From Streptomyces taklimakanensis (lineage in GTDB: Bacteria > Actinomycetota > Actinomycetes > Streptomycetales > Streptomycetaceae), in the NCBI RefSeq assembly GCF_009709575.1, contig NZ_WIXO01000001.1, forward strand, positions 62,001 through 126,000: a stretch of 64,000 nt of DNA. The letters are read 5' to 3'. Positions 35,668 to 44,667 of the stretch are shown piece after piece. Position numbers and translations under genes: made by a program. Each line of letters starts with the position of its first letter. The stretch's first letter is position 1. The notes beneath the pieces were generated by a model, which was not told the origin of the DNA, searched no databases, and saw nothing but the letters and a program-made list of their open reading frames with translations.

Positions 35668-37884
35668 ATGAGCTACAGCGTTTCGTGGAACAGCGACGAC
35701 CGGTCGAGGTGGTCCGGACACGGCGGGCATCGGCCGTTCCGGCAGTCGGAGCGGCCGCCCGAGCGCCGGCGCCCCGATCGTCGGACTGCCGCCACCGCGC
35801 TGATCGCCCGGGAGCTCTTCCGGCGGGGCATGGCCGAACACGCCCGTTTCAAGGACACCGGTGAAAGCCGCCACCTCGACACGTGCATCGCCCTGCTCGG
35901 CCGGGCCGTCTCCCGTTCCCTGCCCGGTGATCCCACTCTGATCGCCTCCTCGAACAACCTGGGGGTGGCCCTGTTCGACCGGTACAAGCTCGGGCAGAGG
36001 GGAGCCGGGGCGGGGCCCGACCCCGGCGATCTCGACCAAGCCCTTGAACACCTTCTGCGCGCCTATCGGAGCTCGCCGCCCGGCAGTCCCACCCGCGCAC
36101 GGGCCACGAGCACTCTCTTCGACGCCTACCAAGCCCGCCTGGCCCGGTCCGAGCCCTTGTCCGGCGAGCTCGAACGCCGCCTGCCCTCCTTCAAGTCACT
36201 GCGCCGGGAGGTGAGCCGCACTCCGGGCATCGCCGTTCAGGTGCGGCTGCGGACAGCCTATGAGAGCGGGCGCTCGGCAGCCGACGGACAAGGACCGGCA
36301 GCCGGGTACCGGGACCTGGCCACCGCCGTCGAACTGCTGCCCAGGGCACTGTGGGGCGCCCGTGAGGAGATGCTGGGGGTACTCGCCGACCACCCCAGGC
36401 TGGCCTCGGAGGCAGCGGCATGCGCCCTCGACGCAGGTGACACCACCCGCGCCGTGGAGCTCCTGGAACGCGGACGCGCCATCTTGTGGATGCAGCACAC
36501 GAACCCTCGGCCCCTCCGCGAGGAACTGCAGGAAGAACAGCCCCGACTGGCCCGGCGGATGGACCGGGTGTACGCCATGTTGGAGCCGCGGATCCATACC
36601 CCCGCAGGCTCCGCACGCTCGCGCGTCGTCCCGCGAGACGTCCGGATGGAAGGACTGGCCGGAGACGGCAACCCGGTCGTCCGCGCCTACCACCGGCTGA
36701 ACGCCGGCCTGCGCGGCGGGACGGCGGGCGATCCCCCGCTCGGCGACTTCGAGCAGCAGTGGGAGGAACTGGTCCGGAGGACCCGGCTCGACGCCCCCGT
36801 CCTCACGGAACCGAACTACGAAACCGACCTCAAACCCGCCGCGGACGAGGGTCCCGTCGTCTACGTCAACGTCAGCCCGTGGCACTGCGACGCGCTGATC
36901 GCCCGCCGAGACCGCGCCGAGCCCGTGCGCCTCCCACTCCCCGACCTGACCGCCGAGGACTGCCGCGACCGGGCCGAACGGTACATGGCCGCGATGACCG
37001 AACTCACCGGCACGGAACGGGAGGAGGCCGTCCGGGACGTGCTGGACTGGCTCTGGCGCACCGTCGCGGGGCCCGTCCTGAACGCCCTGGAGCTGTCGTC
37101 CGGCACCTCACGCATGTGGTGGGTGCCCACCGGTCCCCTCACCACCCTGCCGCTGCACGCAGCGGCACCTCAGGGCTCAGCGGACGGCGTTTCCGTGCTC
37201 GATCTGACCGTCTCCTCCTACACGCCCACCATGCACCGCCTCGTCACCGCCCGGGAGGCCCGCGACGACCCGCGCGGAGCCCCCGCCCGCCATCGCCGTC
37301 TCCTTCTCGTCGCCCCGGACACCGAACGCCTTCCGGCCACCGCCCGCGTCCATGCACGGCTGCGCAGCCTCCTCCCGCCGGACGGCCTCACCGTCCTCGC
37401 CGGTCCCGAGGCCTGCCACGACCGGGTCGGCGCCGCACTCCGGGAACACGTGTGGGCCCACTTCGACTGCCACGCCGTACAGGATCCGGACGACCCGCTC
37501 CAGAGCCACCTCTCGCTCCATGACCGCCCGCTGACCGTCTCCGACCTGGCGGACCTGCCCACGGCGCGGGCCGAGTTCGGCTTTCTCGCCGCGTGCGCCA
37601 CCGCCGCCGGCGGCACCCTCGTCCTCGACGAGTGGGTCAGTCTCACCGCCGCCCTGATGTACTCCGATTTCCAGACCGTTGTCGGCACCCTGTGGCCCGT
37701 TCCCGACACGCCCACCGCACGCGTCGCCCGAGACGTCTACGAGCAGTTGCTCAACGGTCCCGGCCAGTCCCAGCTCACCCACACCAGCAGTGCCCTTGCC
37801 CTTCGCAACGCACTTGTCGCGGAGCGCGCCCGCCGTCCCGACCACCCCAGCGCCTGGGTGTCGTTCGTGCACTACGGCATCTGA
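35668..37884 (+). CDS. TPR-CHAT caspase-like peptidase of the CATRA cassette
   Basis: 738 aa. Residues 1-45 are basic and disordered. Helical TPR-like repeats follow at about 48-330 (RHLDTCIALLGRAVSRSLPG, LDQALEHLLRAYRSSPPG, DTTRAVELLERGRAILW). The CHAT domain (about 390-738) contains the catalytic His in AHFDCHA (about 599) and the Cys in FLAACATAAGG (about 642), so the dyad is intact. WVPTGPLTTLPLHAA and WVSLTAALMYSDFQTVVGTL are further CHAT signatures. A cytosolic Cys-peptidase, probably kept inactive until the CATRA partners sense infection or stress, then cleaving a host or effector protein. The ATG is 46 nt from the CATRA stop. Confidence 0.88.
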   Translation: MSYSVSWNSDDRSRWSGHGGHRPFRQSERPPERRRPDRRTAATALIARELFRRGMAEHARFKDTGESRHLDTCIALLGRAVSRSLPGDPTLIASSNNLGVALFDRYKLGQRGAGAGPDPGDLDQALEHLLRAYRSSPPGSPTRARATSTLFDAYQARLARSEPLSGELERRLPSFKSLRREVSRTPGIAVQVRLRTAYESGRSAADGQGPAAGYRDLATAVELLPRALWGAREEMLGVLADHPRLASEAAACALDAGDTTRAVELLERGRAILWMQHTNPRPLREELQEEQPRLARRMDRVYAMLEPRIHTPAGSARSRVVPRDVRMEGLAGDGNPVVRAYHRLNAGLRGGTAGDPPLGDFEQQWEELVRRTRLDAPVLTEPNYETDLKPAADEGPVVYVNVSPWHCDALIARRDRAEPVRLPLPDLTAEDCRDRAERYMAAMTELTGTEREEAVRDVLDWLWRTVAGPVLNALELSSGTSRMWWVPTGPLTTLPLHAAAPQGSADGVSVLDLTVSSYTPTMHRLVTAREARDDPRGAPARHRRLLLVAPDTERLPATARVHARLRSLLPPDGLTVLAGPEACHDRVGAALREHVWAHFDCHAVQDPDDPLQSHLSLHDRPLTVSDLADLPTARAEFGFLAACATAAGGTLVLDEWVSLTAALMYSDFQTVVGTLWPVPDTPTARVARDVYEQLLNGPGQSQLTHTSSALALRNALVAERARRPDHPSAWVSFVHYGI

Positions 37885-37920
37885 GGCCCCCTCGTGGTCG
37901 ACCGCGGCTGCCGTGCGAAA

Positions 37921-37945
37921 CGCCCCGCCGCAGGGGCCCGGGGCG
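37921..37945 (+). terminator. Possible terminator of the CATRA cassette
   Basis: CGCCCCG (37921-37927) pairs with CGGGGCG (37939-37945), 36 nt after the stop. Modest stem. Confidence 0.35.
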
Positions 37946-38349
37946 GGGTCCGCCCATCGGACGGTCCACAGTCGGCGGTGACGCCGGGTGACCGTTCATG
38001 ATCATGGTGGCGTGCTGGATGAGGTTTCCCCGTGCTCTCGGACACGTCGTCGTTACGCCGCGAGGGCCTGATCCTGCCGGTGGCGCAGGCGCGTCTCGGG
38101 GGTGTGAGGCAGCCCCAGTGGACGTGTTCGCGTGGGCGGCGTCTGTTGTGGAAGGTCTTGATGAAGTCGAACGGGTCGGCGCGGGCGGTCGCGCGATCGG
38201 GCCGGATGGTGGTGTCGGGGAGCCCCCGCGAAGCGGCCGGATTCTCCCGGAGAAACCCCGTGGCGTGCCGCCGCGCCGAGCCGTGAAGGACGGCCGGGAC
38301 GTCGAACGAGGAAAGGTGTTCCATGGAGCCTGGGCAGGACTGAACGGAG
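37946..38349. other. Decayed stretch, possible IS3-type C-terminal scrap on the minus strand
   Basis: The minus strand reads FDFIKTFHNRRRPREHVHWG CLTP-like sequence (38170-38090), resembling the FIExFYNRxRxHxxLGxLTP tail of IS3 OrfB, but no other IS3 motif is present. Otherwise nothing recognisable. Confidence 0.3.
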
Positions 38350-38870
38350 GCGTATCGGCGGGCCGCCGACCACGTGGCCGCCGCGCTGGTCTCCCTGCGG
38401 GACAACGTGCTGCTACGGGAGCCGCTGCGCCGCGAGCACCTCAATCCGCGGCTGCTCGGTCACCGGGGCTCGTGTCCGGGCATCACCCTGGTGTACGCGG
38501 CGCTCAACACGCTGGTCGGGAAGCGCGACGCCGACGTACCGCTGATCACCGCCCCGGGCACGGCGCTCCGGCCAACCACGCCAACCCGTGGCTGGAGGGC
38601 ACGCACGAGCACTACGACCCGGCGCTGACGCGCGACGAGAGCGGCCTACGGGAACCGGCGCGCCGCTACTGCGCATCCGACGGCTTCCTCGGCCACCTCT
38701 CCCCGGCCGCCCCCGGCACCATCCACGAGGGCGGGGAGCTCGGCTACGCCCTGTCGACCGCGTTCGGCGCCGCCTTCGACGCCCCGGACCGGCTGGTGGC
38801 CTGCATCGTCGGAGACGGGAAGGCCGAGACGGGCCCGACCGCCCACGCCGTGCCGCACCACAGCCCTCAT
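38350..38870 (+). pseudogene. Phosphoketolase (Xfp) N-terminal relic, frameshifted
   Basis: AYRRAADHVAAALVSLRDNV, REHLNPRLLGHRGSCPGI and VYAALNTLVGKRDADV, then in another frame from about 38560 ANHANPWLEGT, FLGHLSPAAPGTIHEGGELG, YALSTAFGAAFD and VACIVGDGKAETG. These are the ThDP-phosphoketolase N-terminal blocks (GHWGTSPG, HEGGELGYAL, GDGEAETG), with damaging changes (GDGKAETG). The remaining three-quarters of the gene is missing. Confidence 0.8.
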
Positions 38871-39149
38871 GAACTCTCCTCCTCGTCCATGGGCCCGCTC
38901 GTGTACGTCCGAACGGGTCGCGGGCGCCCGGGGCGGCACCGGCGAAACAACCGCGTGTGCCACCGCGAACCGGTCCGGCACCTCCGCACCGTCCGCTCCG
39001 CGGCGGAAGGACGTCCTTCGCCCGCACCCCGCCGAGACACGGGGAGGGAGTTACGCCGCCCGCTCCGCGGGGTACCGCGAAGCGGGCACCGCGCGGGGCG
39101 GCCCGCAGGTCCCGCCTCGCCCCTTCGCACGACCAGAGAGGGCAGAGCG
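38871..39149. promoter_or_regulatory. Upstream region of the erythromycin-esterase gene
   Basis: 279 bp without a recognised gene. It probably carries the promoter of the downstream esterase gene; no boxes assigned. Confidence 0.3.
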
Positions 39150-40523
39150 ATGGCACGCGCCGACGGTTCCCGGAGCGGCACGGCGGCGGCGGGAGAGGCA
39201 CGGGCGACACGGGAGATACGGGAGGAAGCCCTGCCGCTGACCGGACCGGACTCCCTCGACCCCCTACTGGATCGGATCGCCGACGCCCGCTACGTGGCCG
39301 TCGGCGAGGCCTCCCACGGCACCGCGGAGTTCTACCGGTGGCGGGCGGAGCTGACCCGCCGGCTGATCGTGGAGAAGGGCTTCTCGCTGGTGGCCGTGGA
39401 GGGCGACTGGCCCGACTGCCAGGCACTGCACCACTGCGTCACCGGCGCCCCCGGCAGCCCGGAGGACCCCGGGGAGGTGCTGGACGGCTTCGGACGCTGG
39501 CCGCGGTGGATGTGGGCCAACACCGAGGTTCTGAGGTTCGCCCGGTGGCTGCGCGACCACAACCTCGCCCTGCCCGCCGGGGAGCGCGTCGGCTTCTTCG
39601 GACTCGACGTCTACAGCCTGTGGGAGTCGCTGCACGCCGTATTGGACCACGTGCGCGAGCACGACCCCGACCAGGTGGAACAGGCCCTCGCCGCCTGCCA
39701 CTGCTTCGAACCGTACGCCCGGGATCCGCAGTCGTACGCGCTGGCCACCCGGCTGGTGCCCGCCGGGTGCCAGGCGGAGGTGGCCTCCTTGCTGATCGGA
39801 CTGCGGGAGCGGGCCGGCCGGAGGCCGAAGGTCGGTGTCGACGGCGGCCGGGCGGCGGAGTTCACCGCCCGGCAGAACGCCGAGGTCCTGGCGGGGGCGG
39901 AGCGCTACTACCGGGCGATGGTGCGCGGCGGCCCGGAGTCGTGGAACATCCGCGACCACCACATGGCCGACACCCTCGACCGGCTCACGGCCCACCACGG
40001 ACCGGGGACCAAGGCCGTGGTCTGGGAACACAACACCCATGTCGGGGACGCCCGCGCCACCGACATGGCCGACGCGGGCATGGTCAACGTCGGGCAGTTG
40101 CTGCGCGAGCGGCACGCGACCGAGGGCGTGGTGCTGGTCGGCTTCGGCTCCCACGACGGGACGGTGGTCGCCGCACAGCAGTGGGGCCTGCCACCGGAGA
40201 CGATGGAGGTGCCGCCCGCTCGGGACGGCAGCGTGGAGCACCTGCTGCACCGAGCGCTGCCCGGCGGCTCGGCCTTGTTCCTCTGGGGGGACGGGGACGG
40301 CGCCGACGCGCCCGCGTCGGCCTGGCGCCGCGAGGAGCGCGACCACCGCGCCATCGGAGTCGTCTACCGGCCACAGGCCGAACGCTGGGGCAACTACGTG
40401 CCCACCGTGCTCGCCGACCGCTACGACGCCTTCCTCTACCTGGACCGCACCCGGGCACTGGACCCCCTCCACCGCTACGAGCACGGCACGGGCGAGGAGG
40501 AGACCTACCCCACCGGCCAGTGA
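39150..40523 (+). CDS. Erythromycin esterase family protein (EreA-like fold)
   Basis: 457 aa. DARYVAVGEASHGTAEFYRW carries the family's first His (GE.SHG), AVEGDWPDCQALHH the Glu, GFFGLDVYSLWESL further pocket residues, and VVWEHNTHVGDARATDM the second catalytic His (EHNxHxG). Family members are Mg-independent hydrolases; a few open macrolide lactones, but most have other or unknown targets. ATG 39150 follows AGAGAGGGCAGAGCG. It converges with the HAD gene. No membrane or signal sequence. Confidence 0.88.
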   Translation: MARADGSRSGTAAAGEARATREIREEALPLTGPDSLDPLLDRIADARYVAVGEASHGTAEFYRWRAELTRRLIVEKGFSLVAVEGDWPDCQALHHCVTGAPGSPEDPGEVLDGFGRWPRWMWANTEVLRFARWLRDHNLALPAGERVGFFGLDVYSLWESLHAVLDHVREHDPDQVEQALAACHCFEPYARDPQSYALATRLVPAGCQAEVASLLIGLRERAGRRPKVGVDGGRAAEFTARQNAEVLAGAERYYRAMVRGGPESWNIRDHHMADTLDRLTAHHGPGTKAVVWEHNTHVGDARATDMADAGMVNVGQLLRERHATEGVVLVGFGSHDGTVVAAQQWGLPPETMEVPPARDGSVEHLLHRALPGGSALFLWGDGDGADAPASAWRREERDHRAIGVVYRPQAERWGNYVPTVLADRYDAFLYLDRTRALDPLHRYEHGTGEEETYPTGQ

Positions 40524-40783
40524 ACCCCACGGCTGCGGGGCGACCGGCCGGCGGCGATGGCCGCAGGCGGCCCACCGTGCTCGGACACGCAGGACTCGTG
40601 ATCGGCACCCTGCCGTTGAACGCGGGTCTCCGGCCGCGGACTCGCCCGCTGGTGCCACAGATGACCGGCACCCGAGCCCCCGCGCTCGGAGACGGCCCGT
40701 GGACCGCTTCCTTCCACCGGTCCGTGGACGGGCGTGGCCGCGGAGCGGGGGTGGCCGCGGAGCGGGGGTGGCGGCCGGGTGGG

Positions 40784-41464
40784 TCAGTCATCGGTGAGCA
40801 CACGGGCCAGGGAGGCGAGGTCGTCGGCGGCCAGGGTGGGGGCGGTCATGGCAGCCGGGTAGACCGCGGCGCCGCGGCGCAGCCAGGCGGCGGCGAGGCC
40901 GGCACGGCGTGCGCCGTCGACGTCCCAGGGGTGCACCGCGACCAGCAGCGTCTCGTCCGCGGCCACTCCCAGCCGGTCGGTCGCGTACCGGTAGGCGGCG
41001 GGGGCCGGTTTCCAGGCCCGGGGGCCGCGGACGTCCAGGAGCGCCTCGAAGTGTTCGAGCAGCCCCGCGCCACCCAGCAGGCGTTCGGTCGTGGAGGCTG
41101 CTCCGTTGGTCATCGCGGCCAGCCGGTATCCGGCCTCCCGCAGGGCGCGCACTCCCTCGGGCACGTCGGAATGCACGGGAAGCGTGCCGAGCCCGGCCAG
41201 GACGTGCCGAACGGCGTCGTCGACCCCGCCCGACCGCTCGGGCAGATCGGCCAGCAGGGCGCGCAGCCCGTCGGCGGCCAGGTCGGCGAACTCGGCGAAG
41301 CCACCGGCCGCGGTGAGGGCGAAGCCGTCCCGCAGGACTCCGGCGAACCACAGCGGTGCCAGGTGTCCGGGCGCGCCGACCTCCTCGAAGCGGGCGCGCA
41401 GCGGTGCCATGTCGCTGAGGGTCTCGTTCACGTCGAAGACGATGAGACGCGGTAGAGGACGCAT
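40784..41464 (-). CDS. Type II haloacid dehalogenase (HAD superfamily)
   Basis: 226 aa. Motif I FDVNETL holds the nucleophile Asp (about 10), motif II MTNGAAST the Thr (about 119), motif III Lys in AWKPAPAAY (about 152) and motif IV HPWDVDGA the Asp (about 178). FDVNETLSD and the helical cap (APLWFAGVLRDGFALTAAGG) are typical of L-2-haloacid dehalogenases. Predicted to hydrolyse 2-haloalkanoic acids to 2-hydroxy acids, though many family members act on phosphates. Confidence 0.87.
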   Translation of the reverse strand: MRPLPRLIVFDVNETLSDMAPLRARFEEVGAPGHLAPLWFAGVLRDGFALTAAGGFAEFADLAADGLRALLADLPERSGGVDDAVRHVLAGLGTLPVHSDVPEGVRALREAGYRLAAMTNGAASTTERLLGGAGLLEHFEALLDVRGPRAWKPAPAAYRYATDRLGVAADETLLVAVHPWDVDGARRAGLAAAWLRRGAAVYPAAMTAPTLAADDLASLARVLTDD

Positions 41465-41749
41465 GGGCTCCTGCCTGCTCGTCGGGCCGTGGCCGGTCGT
41501 CGCGGGTGCGGGTCACAAGTGTCACAGTGGTGCCGTGTTTCTCCCGGCTCCCGTGTGGCTCCGCGTGGCGCGGCATATGGGCACGGCCGAACGCCTCTCG
41601 CCGGGCGGCACGTGGACGCGGTCACCCGAACGATCGAGGGCGGACGTGGCTGTGCCTCCGTCAGGCGCCTTTGGTCCGCAGGCGGTGCGAACCGCCGGGC
41701 CGTTCCCCCAAGCGCTCCGGCGGAAGACGACGGTCCAGCGGGTCGACGA

Positions 41750-41990
41750 GGGCACGGCGCGCTCGCCGATCGCGCGGATGCCGCGCAGCAACCGGTTGTG
41801 GGCCCGGGTGCCCGCGGCCAGGGGCGAGGCGATGACCGCCGGCCCGGATGCCGTACCGGTGGCGGCCCGGGAAGTCGGCGCGCCGGCCGTTGGTCTCGTG
41901 GTCCTCGGCGCGGAGCCGGGCGACGGCGACGTCGCGGTAGCGGGGGTTCCACAGGAGCACGGCATCGAGTACAGGACCCGGGCCGGCCGG
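41750..41990 (-). pseudogene. Transposase scraps (IS5-like and Tn3-like)
   Basis: One minus-strand frame gives AAGTRAHNRLLRGIRAIGER (41838-41765), the same motif as the IS at 10412-10963. Another gives VLLWNPRYRDVAVARLRAED (41970-41905), resembling the Tn3 TnpA tail (VLWNTRYxDAAVxxLRAEG). Both are short and broken. Confidence 0.45.
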
Positions 41991-42472
41991 TCCCCTGGGC
42001 GGTCTCGTTCGGATCGATCGGTCGTCGGTGCGGGTGCGCCGTCGACCGACGCGCAATGGGCGCGGATCGACCCGTGATCGTTTAAAGGGACGCATCGGCT
42101 CGGAACCCCGACGTCTCCGGTGCCGTCACGCGACACCTCACAGGGCCTGCCGCGCCGCAACCGAGGGCCCGATCCGAGTAATTCACCCGTTCGGCCGCCC
42201 TGGCCGGTCGATCACGCGCGCGGCTCGGTGGGCACACGGCAGCCGCATCGGCGCGCCACCGTCGCGCGGCAAGGACGAAACCTCCGGAGCACGGCCTTTT
42301 TTCCGCGGATGCGCCGGCCCCTGACCGCGCCGAACCTTGGTGACGTCGGGGCGGCGCGTCCGTTCCGCCGCGTACGTGACAGCTTTCACGGAGCCGCGGG
42401 GGCCACCGGCCGGGTCTCCCTCCGGCGTCGGGCCTCGGCCGCGGCCACCGTGCGAGTCGATCGGAGAGAGCG
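41991..42472. promoter_or_regulatory. Upstream region of the nine-gene inositol/YcaO operon
   Basis: About 480 bp without a recognised gene, presumably containing the operon promoter. No convincing palindrome or box was found. GGAGAGAG at 42463-42470 is the ribosome site of the first gene. Confidence 0.4.
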
Positions 42473-43717
42473 ATGAACACGCTGACCGGGAGGCGCCCCT
42501 CCCGCCGCAAGAGCGGGGACGAGCCGGTGGACCGGCTGGGTGTGGCCGTCGTGGGGCTGGGCGGCGCGGTGGCCACGACCGCCGTGGCCGGGGTGGAACT
42601 GCTCAGGCTCGGCGCCTGCGGTCAGGACGGGCTTCCGCTGGCAGCGCGTACGGACCTGGTGCCCTACGAGGGGCTGGTGTTCGGCGGCTGGGACGTGTCC
42701 GCCGACGACCTAGCCAAGGCCGCCCACTTCCACCAGGTGCTGGACCCGGCCCAGATCGAGGCCGTGGCGCCCCGGCTACAGCGGGTGCGGCCCTGGCCGG
42801 CCGTGGCCGATCCGGCCTACTGCCGCGGGGTCGGCGGCGCCAACGTCACGCCGTCCGGCGGCCTGCGCGAACAGACCGACCGGATACGGGAGGACCTGCG
42901 GCACTTCCGGGCCGAACAGGAGCTGGACGAGGTGGTCGTGGTCAACCTCGCCTCGACCGAGCGGCAACCGGACCTGGCGTCGCCGTCCCTGGCCTCCCCC
43001 GAGGCGTTCGAGGCCGCGTTGGACGGTGGGAGCGAGGCGATCACCCCCGCCATGCTCTACGCCTACGCGGCGCTGCGGGAGGACATGGCGTACGTGAACT
43101 TCACCCCGAGCGTCGGAGCCGACGTACCGGCCCTGACGCAGTTGGCCGAGCGACGGGACGTGCCGATCGCCGGCAAGGACGGCAAGACCGGGCAGACCAT
43201 GGTCAAGACGGTCCTCGCCCCGGCGCTGCGGTCCCGGGCGCTGCGGGTGGAGGGCTGGTACTCCACCAACCTGCTGGGCAACCGCGACGGTCGGGCGCTG
43301 GAGGATCCCGGCTCGCTGGCCAGCAAGACGGCCACCAAGGAGTCGGTGCTGGACGCGGTGCTCGGCTACCCGGTCGAGGACCACCTGGTGCGCATCGACT
43401 ACTACCGGCCGCGCGGCGACCGGAAGGAGGCGTGGGACAACATCGACCTGGTCGGCTTCCTCGGCCGCCGGATGCAGATGAAGATCGACTTCTTGTGTCA
43501 GGACTCCGCTCTGGCCGCCCCGCTGGTACTGGAGCTGGTACGGCTGCTGGCGGAGGCGCGGCGCCGGGGGGAGCGCGGGGTGCAGGAACAGTTCGGGTTC
43601 TTCTTCAAGGCCCCCATGACCGTCGACGGACGCGTCCCGGAGCACGCGCTGCACCGACAGGAGCGCGCCCTGCTGGACTGGCTGGACGGTCGGGCGCCGC
43701 GGGACGGACAGTCGTGA
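42473..43717 (+). CDS. Inositol-3-phosphate synthase (operon gene 1)
   Basis: 414 aa. VAVVGLGGAVATTAVAGVEL (25-44) is the NAD-binding start, VNLASTER the second NAD block, MAYVNFTPSVGADVPAL (about 205) and IAGKDGKTGQTMVKTVLAP (about 231) the active-site Lys/Asp blocks, and GWYSTNLLGNRDGRAL the following loop. It isomerises glucose 6-phosphate to 1D-myo-inositol 3-phosphate with internal NAD redox cycling. It is longer than the primary actinobacterial enzyme (about 360 aa), pointing to a pathway-specific paralogue. It opens a nine-gene operon and overlaps gene 2 by GTGA. Confidence 0.9.
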   Translation: MNTLTGRRPSRRKSGDEPVDRLGVAVVGLGGAVATTAVAGVELLRLGACGQDGLPLAARTDLVPYEGLVFGGWDVSADDLAKAAHFHQVLDPAQIEAVAPRLQRVRPWPAVADPAYCRGVGGANVTPSGGLREQTDRIREDLRHFRAEQELDEVVVVNLASTERQPDLASPSLASPEAFEAALDGGSEAITPAMLYAYAALREDMAYVNFTPSVGADVPALTQLAERRDVPIAGKDGKTGQTMVKTVLAPALRSRALRVEGWYSTNLLGNRDGRALEDPGSLASKTATKESVLDAVLGYPVEDHLVRIDYYRPRGDRKEAWDNIDLVGFLGRRMQMKIDFLCQDSALAAPLVLELVRLLAEARRRGERGVQEQFGFFFKAPMTVDGRVPEHALHRQERALLDWLDGRAPRDGQS

Positions 43718-44667
43718 CCCGGGCCGCTCCCCGTCCGGCGCGGCAGGCCTCGCCCCGGGTGCCGCGCGATGCCCTGCGGGCGGCCGCCCCCCTGCTGCGC
43801 GAGGTCGGCGACCTCAAGCGGGTCCGGACGGCCGACAGCACCGTCTCGATGGCCGAACGCGCCTTCCTCCGGTCGTGGGCGGCGCTGGTCCGGGGTGCCG
43901 ACCCCGGCCGGATCGCCACCCTGGAGTGCGCCGCCGCCGTGGCCGGAGCACGTCTGGCGGGTGTGGACGGCCCGGTGCTGCGGCAGTGCGGGCTGACGGC
44001 CTCCGAGGCGGCGGCCGTGCTGGCCCGCTCGGTCGGACGGCACGCGGGCAGGTTGGACGCGGTGACCCTCGGCCGGCTGCGGGAAGCTCTGCCGCGGCTG
44101 GCCGCGGCGGAGCGCCACGGCGCCCCGGCGCCGAGGTTCGCGGTGGACCTGTGCGCCCAGCCGCGGGCGGGCGCCACGCGGCCCGACCACCCGCGGCTGA
44201 TGGTGGAACCGCCCGAGAGCCACGGTGACCACTGTTGGGCGGTCGCCGTCTACGGCGGCTTGCTGGCCGAGGCGTTCGGCGCCGACCCCACCGACGCCTT
44301 CCTCCTCGGTCTGGCCCACCACCTGCACAACGCGGTGCTGCCCGACGCGGGCTTCGCCGGGGAGGAGCTGCTGGGCGAGCACCTGCCGGGCATCACGGCA
44401 CGGCTGACCGATCGACGACTCGCGGCTCTGCCCGGCCCGCTCGCCTCGCGTCTGACCGGTCTGCTCGCCCTGCGGGAGGAGGCCGTGCACCCGGCCGCAC
44501 GGGCTTTCCACGCCGCCGATGTACTCGACCGGGTGTTGCAGGTCCACCACCACGCACGGGCCGCCGCCTTCACCGCCGAGCAGGCCTTGGACGATCTGGA
44601 CCTGGTGCATCCCTGCGCGGTGTCCGGCTTCCACCGGGCCGTGCTGGCCGCGACGGAGGCGGCGTGA
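43714..44667 (+). CDS. HD-domain-like protein (operon gene 2)
   Basis: 317 aa, helical. The C-terminal half has an HD-like metal cluster: PPESHGDHCWAVAVYGGLLA (first His), then FLLGLAHHLHNAVLPDAGF (His-His-x-His in place of the usual LHDIGK) and later RAFHAADVLDRVLQVHHHAR with His/Asp. The N-terminal half (1-150) is an uncharacterised helical domain. An HD fold could be a phosphohydrolase or, in an inositol pathway, a di-iron oxygenase of the myo-inositol-oxygenase type; the ligand pattern does not decide. GTG start overlaps the previous stop. Confidence 0.6.
   Translation: MTRAAPRPARQASPRVPRDALRAAAPLLREVGDLKRVRTADSTVSMAERAFLRSWAALVRGADPGRIATLECAAAVAGARLAGVDGPVLRQCGLTASEAAAVLARSVGRHAGRLDAVTLGRLREALPRLAAAERHGAPAPRFAVDLCAQPRAGATRPDHPRLMVEPPESHGDHCWAVAVYGGLLAEAFGADPTDAFLLGLAHHLHNAVLPDAGFAGEELLGEHLPGITARLTDRRLAALPGPLASRLTGLLALREEAVHPAARAFHAADVLDRVLQVHHHARAAAFTAEQALDDLDLVHPCAVSGFHRAVLAATEAA

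Noticed and set aside
39264..40658. Antisense open frame opposite the erythromycin-esterase gene
   Set aside because: The sense frame has catalytic motifs throughout; the antisense has none.
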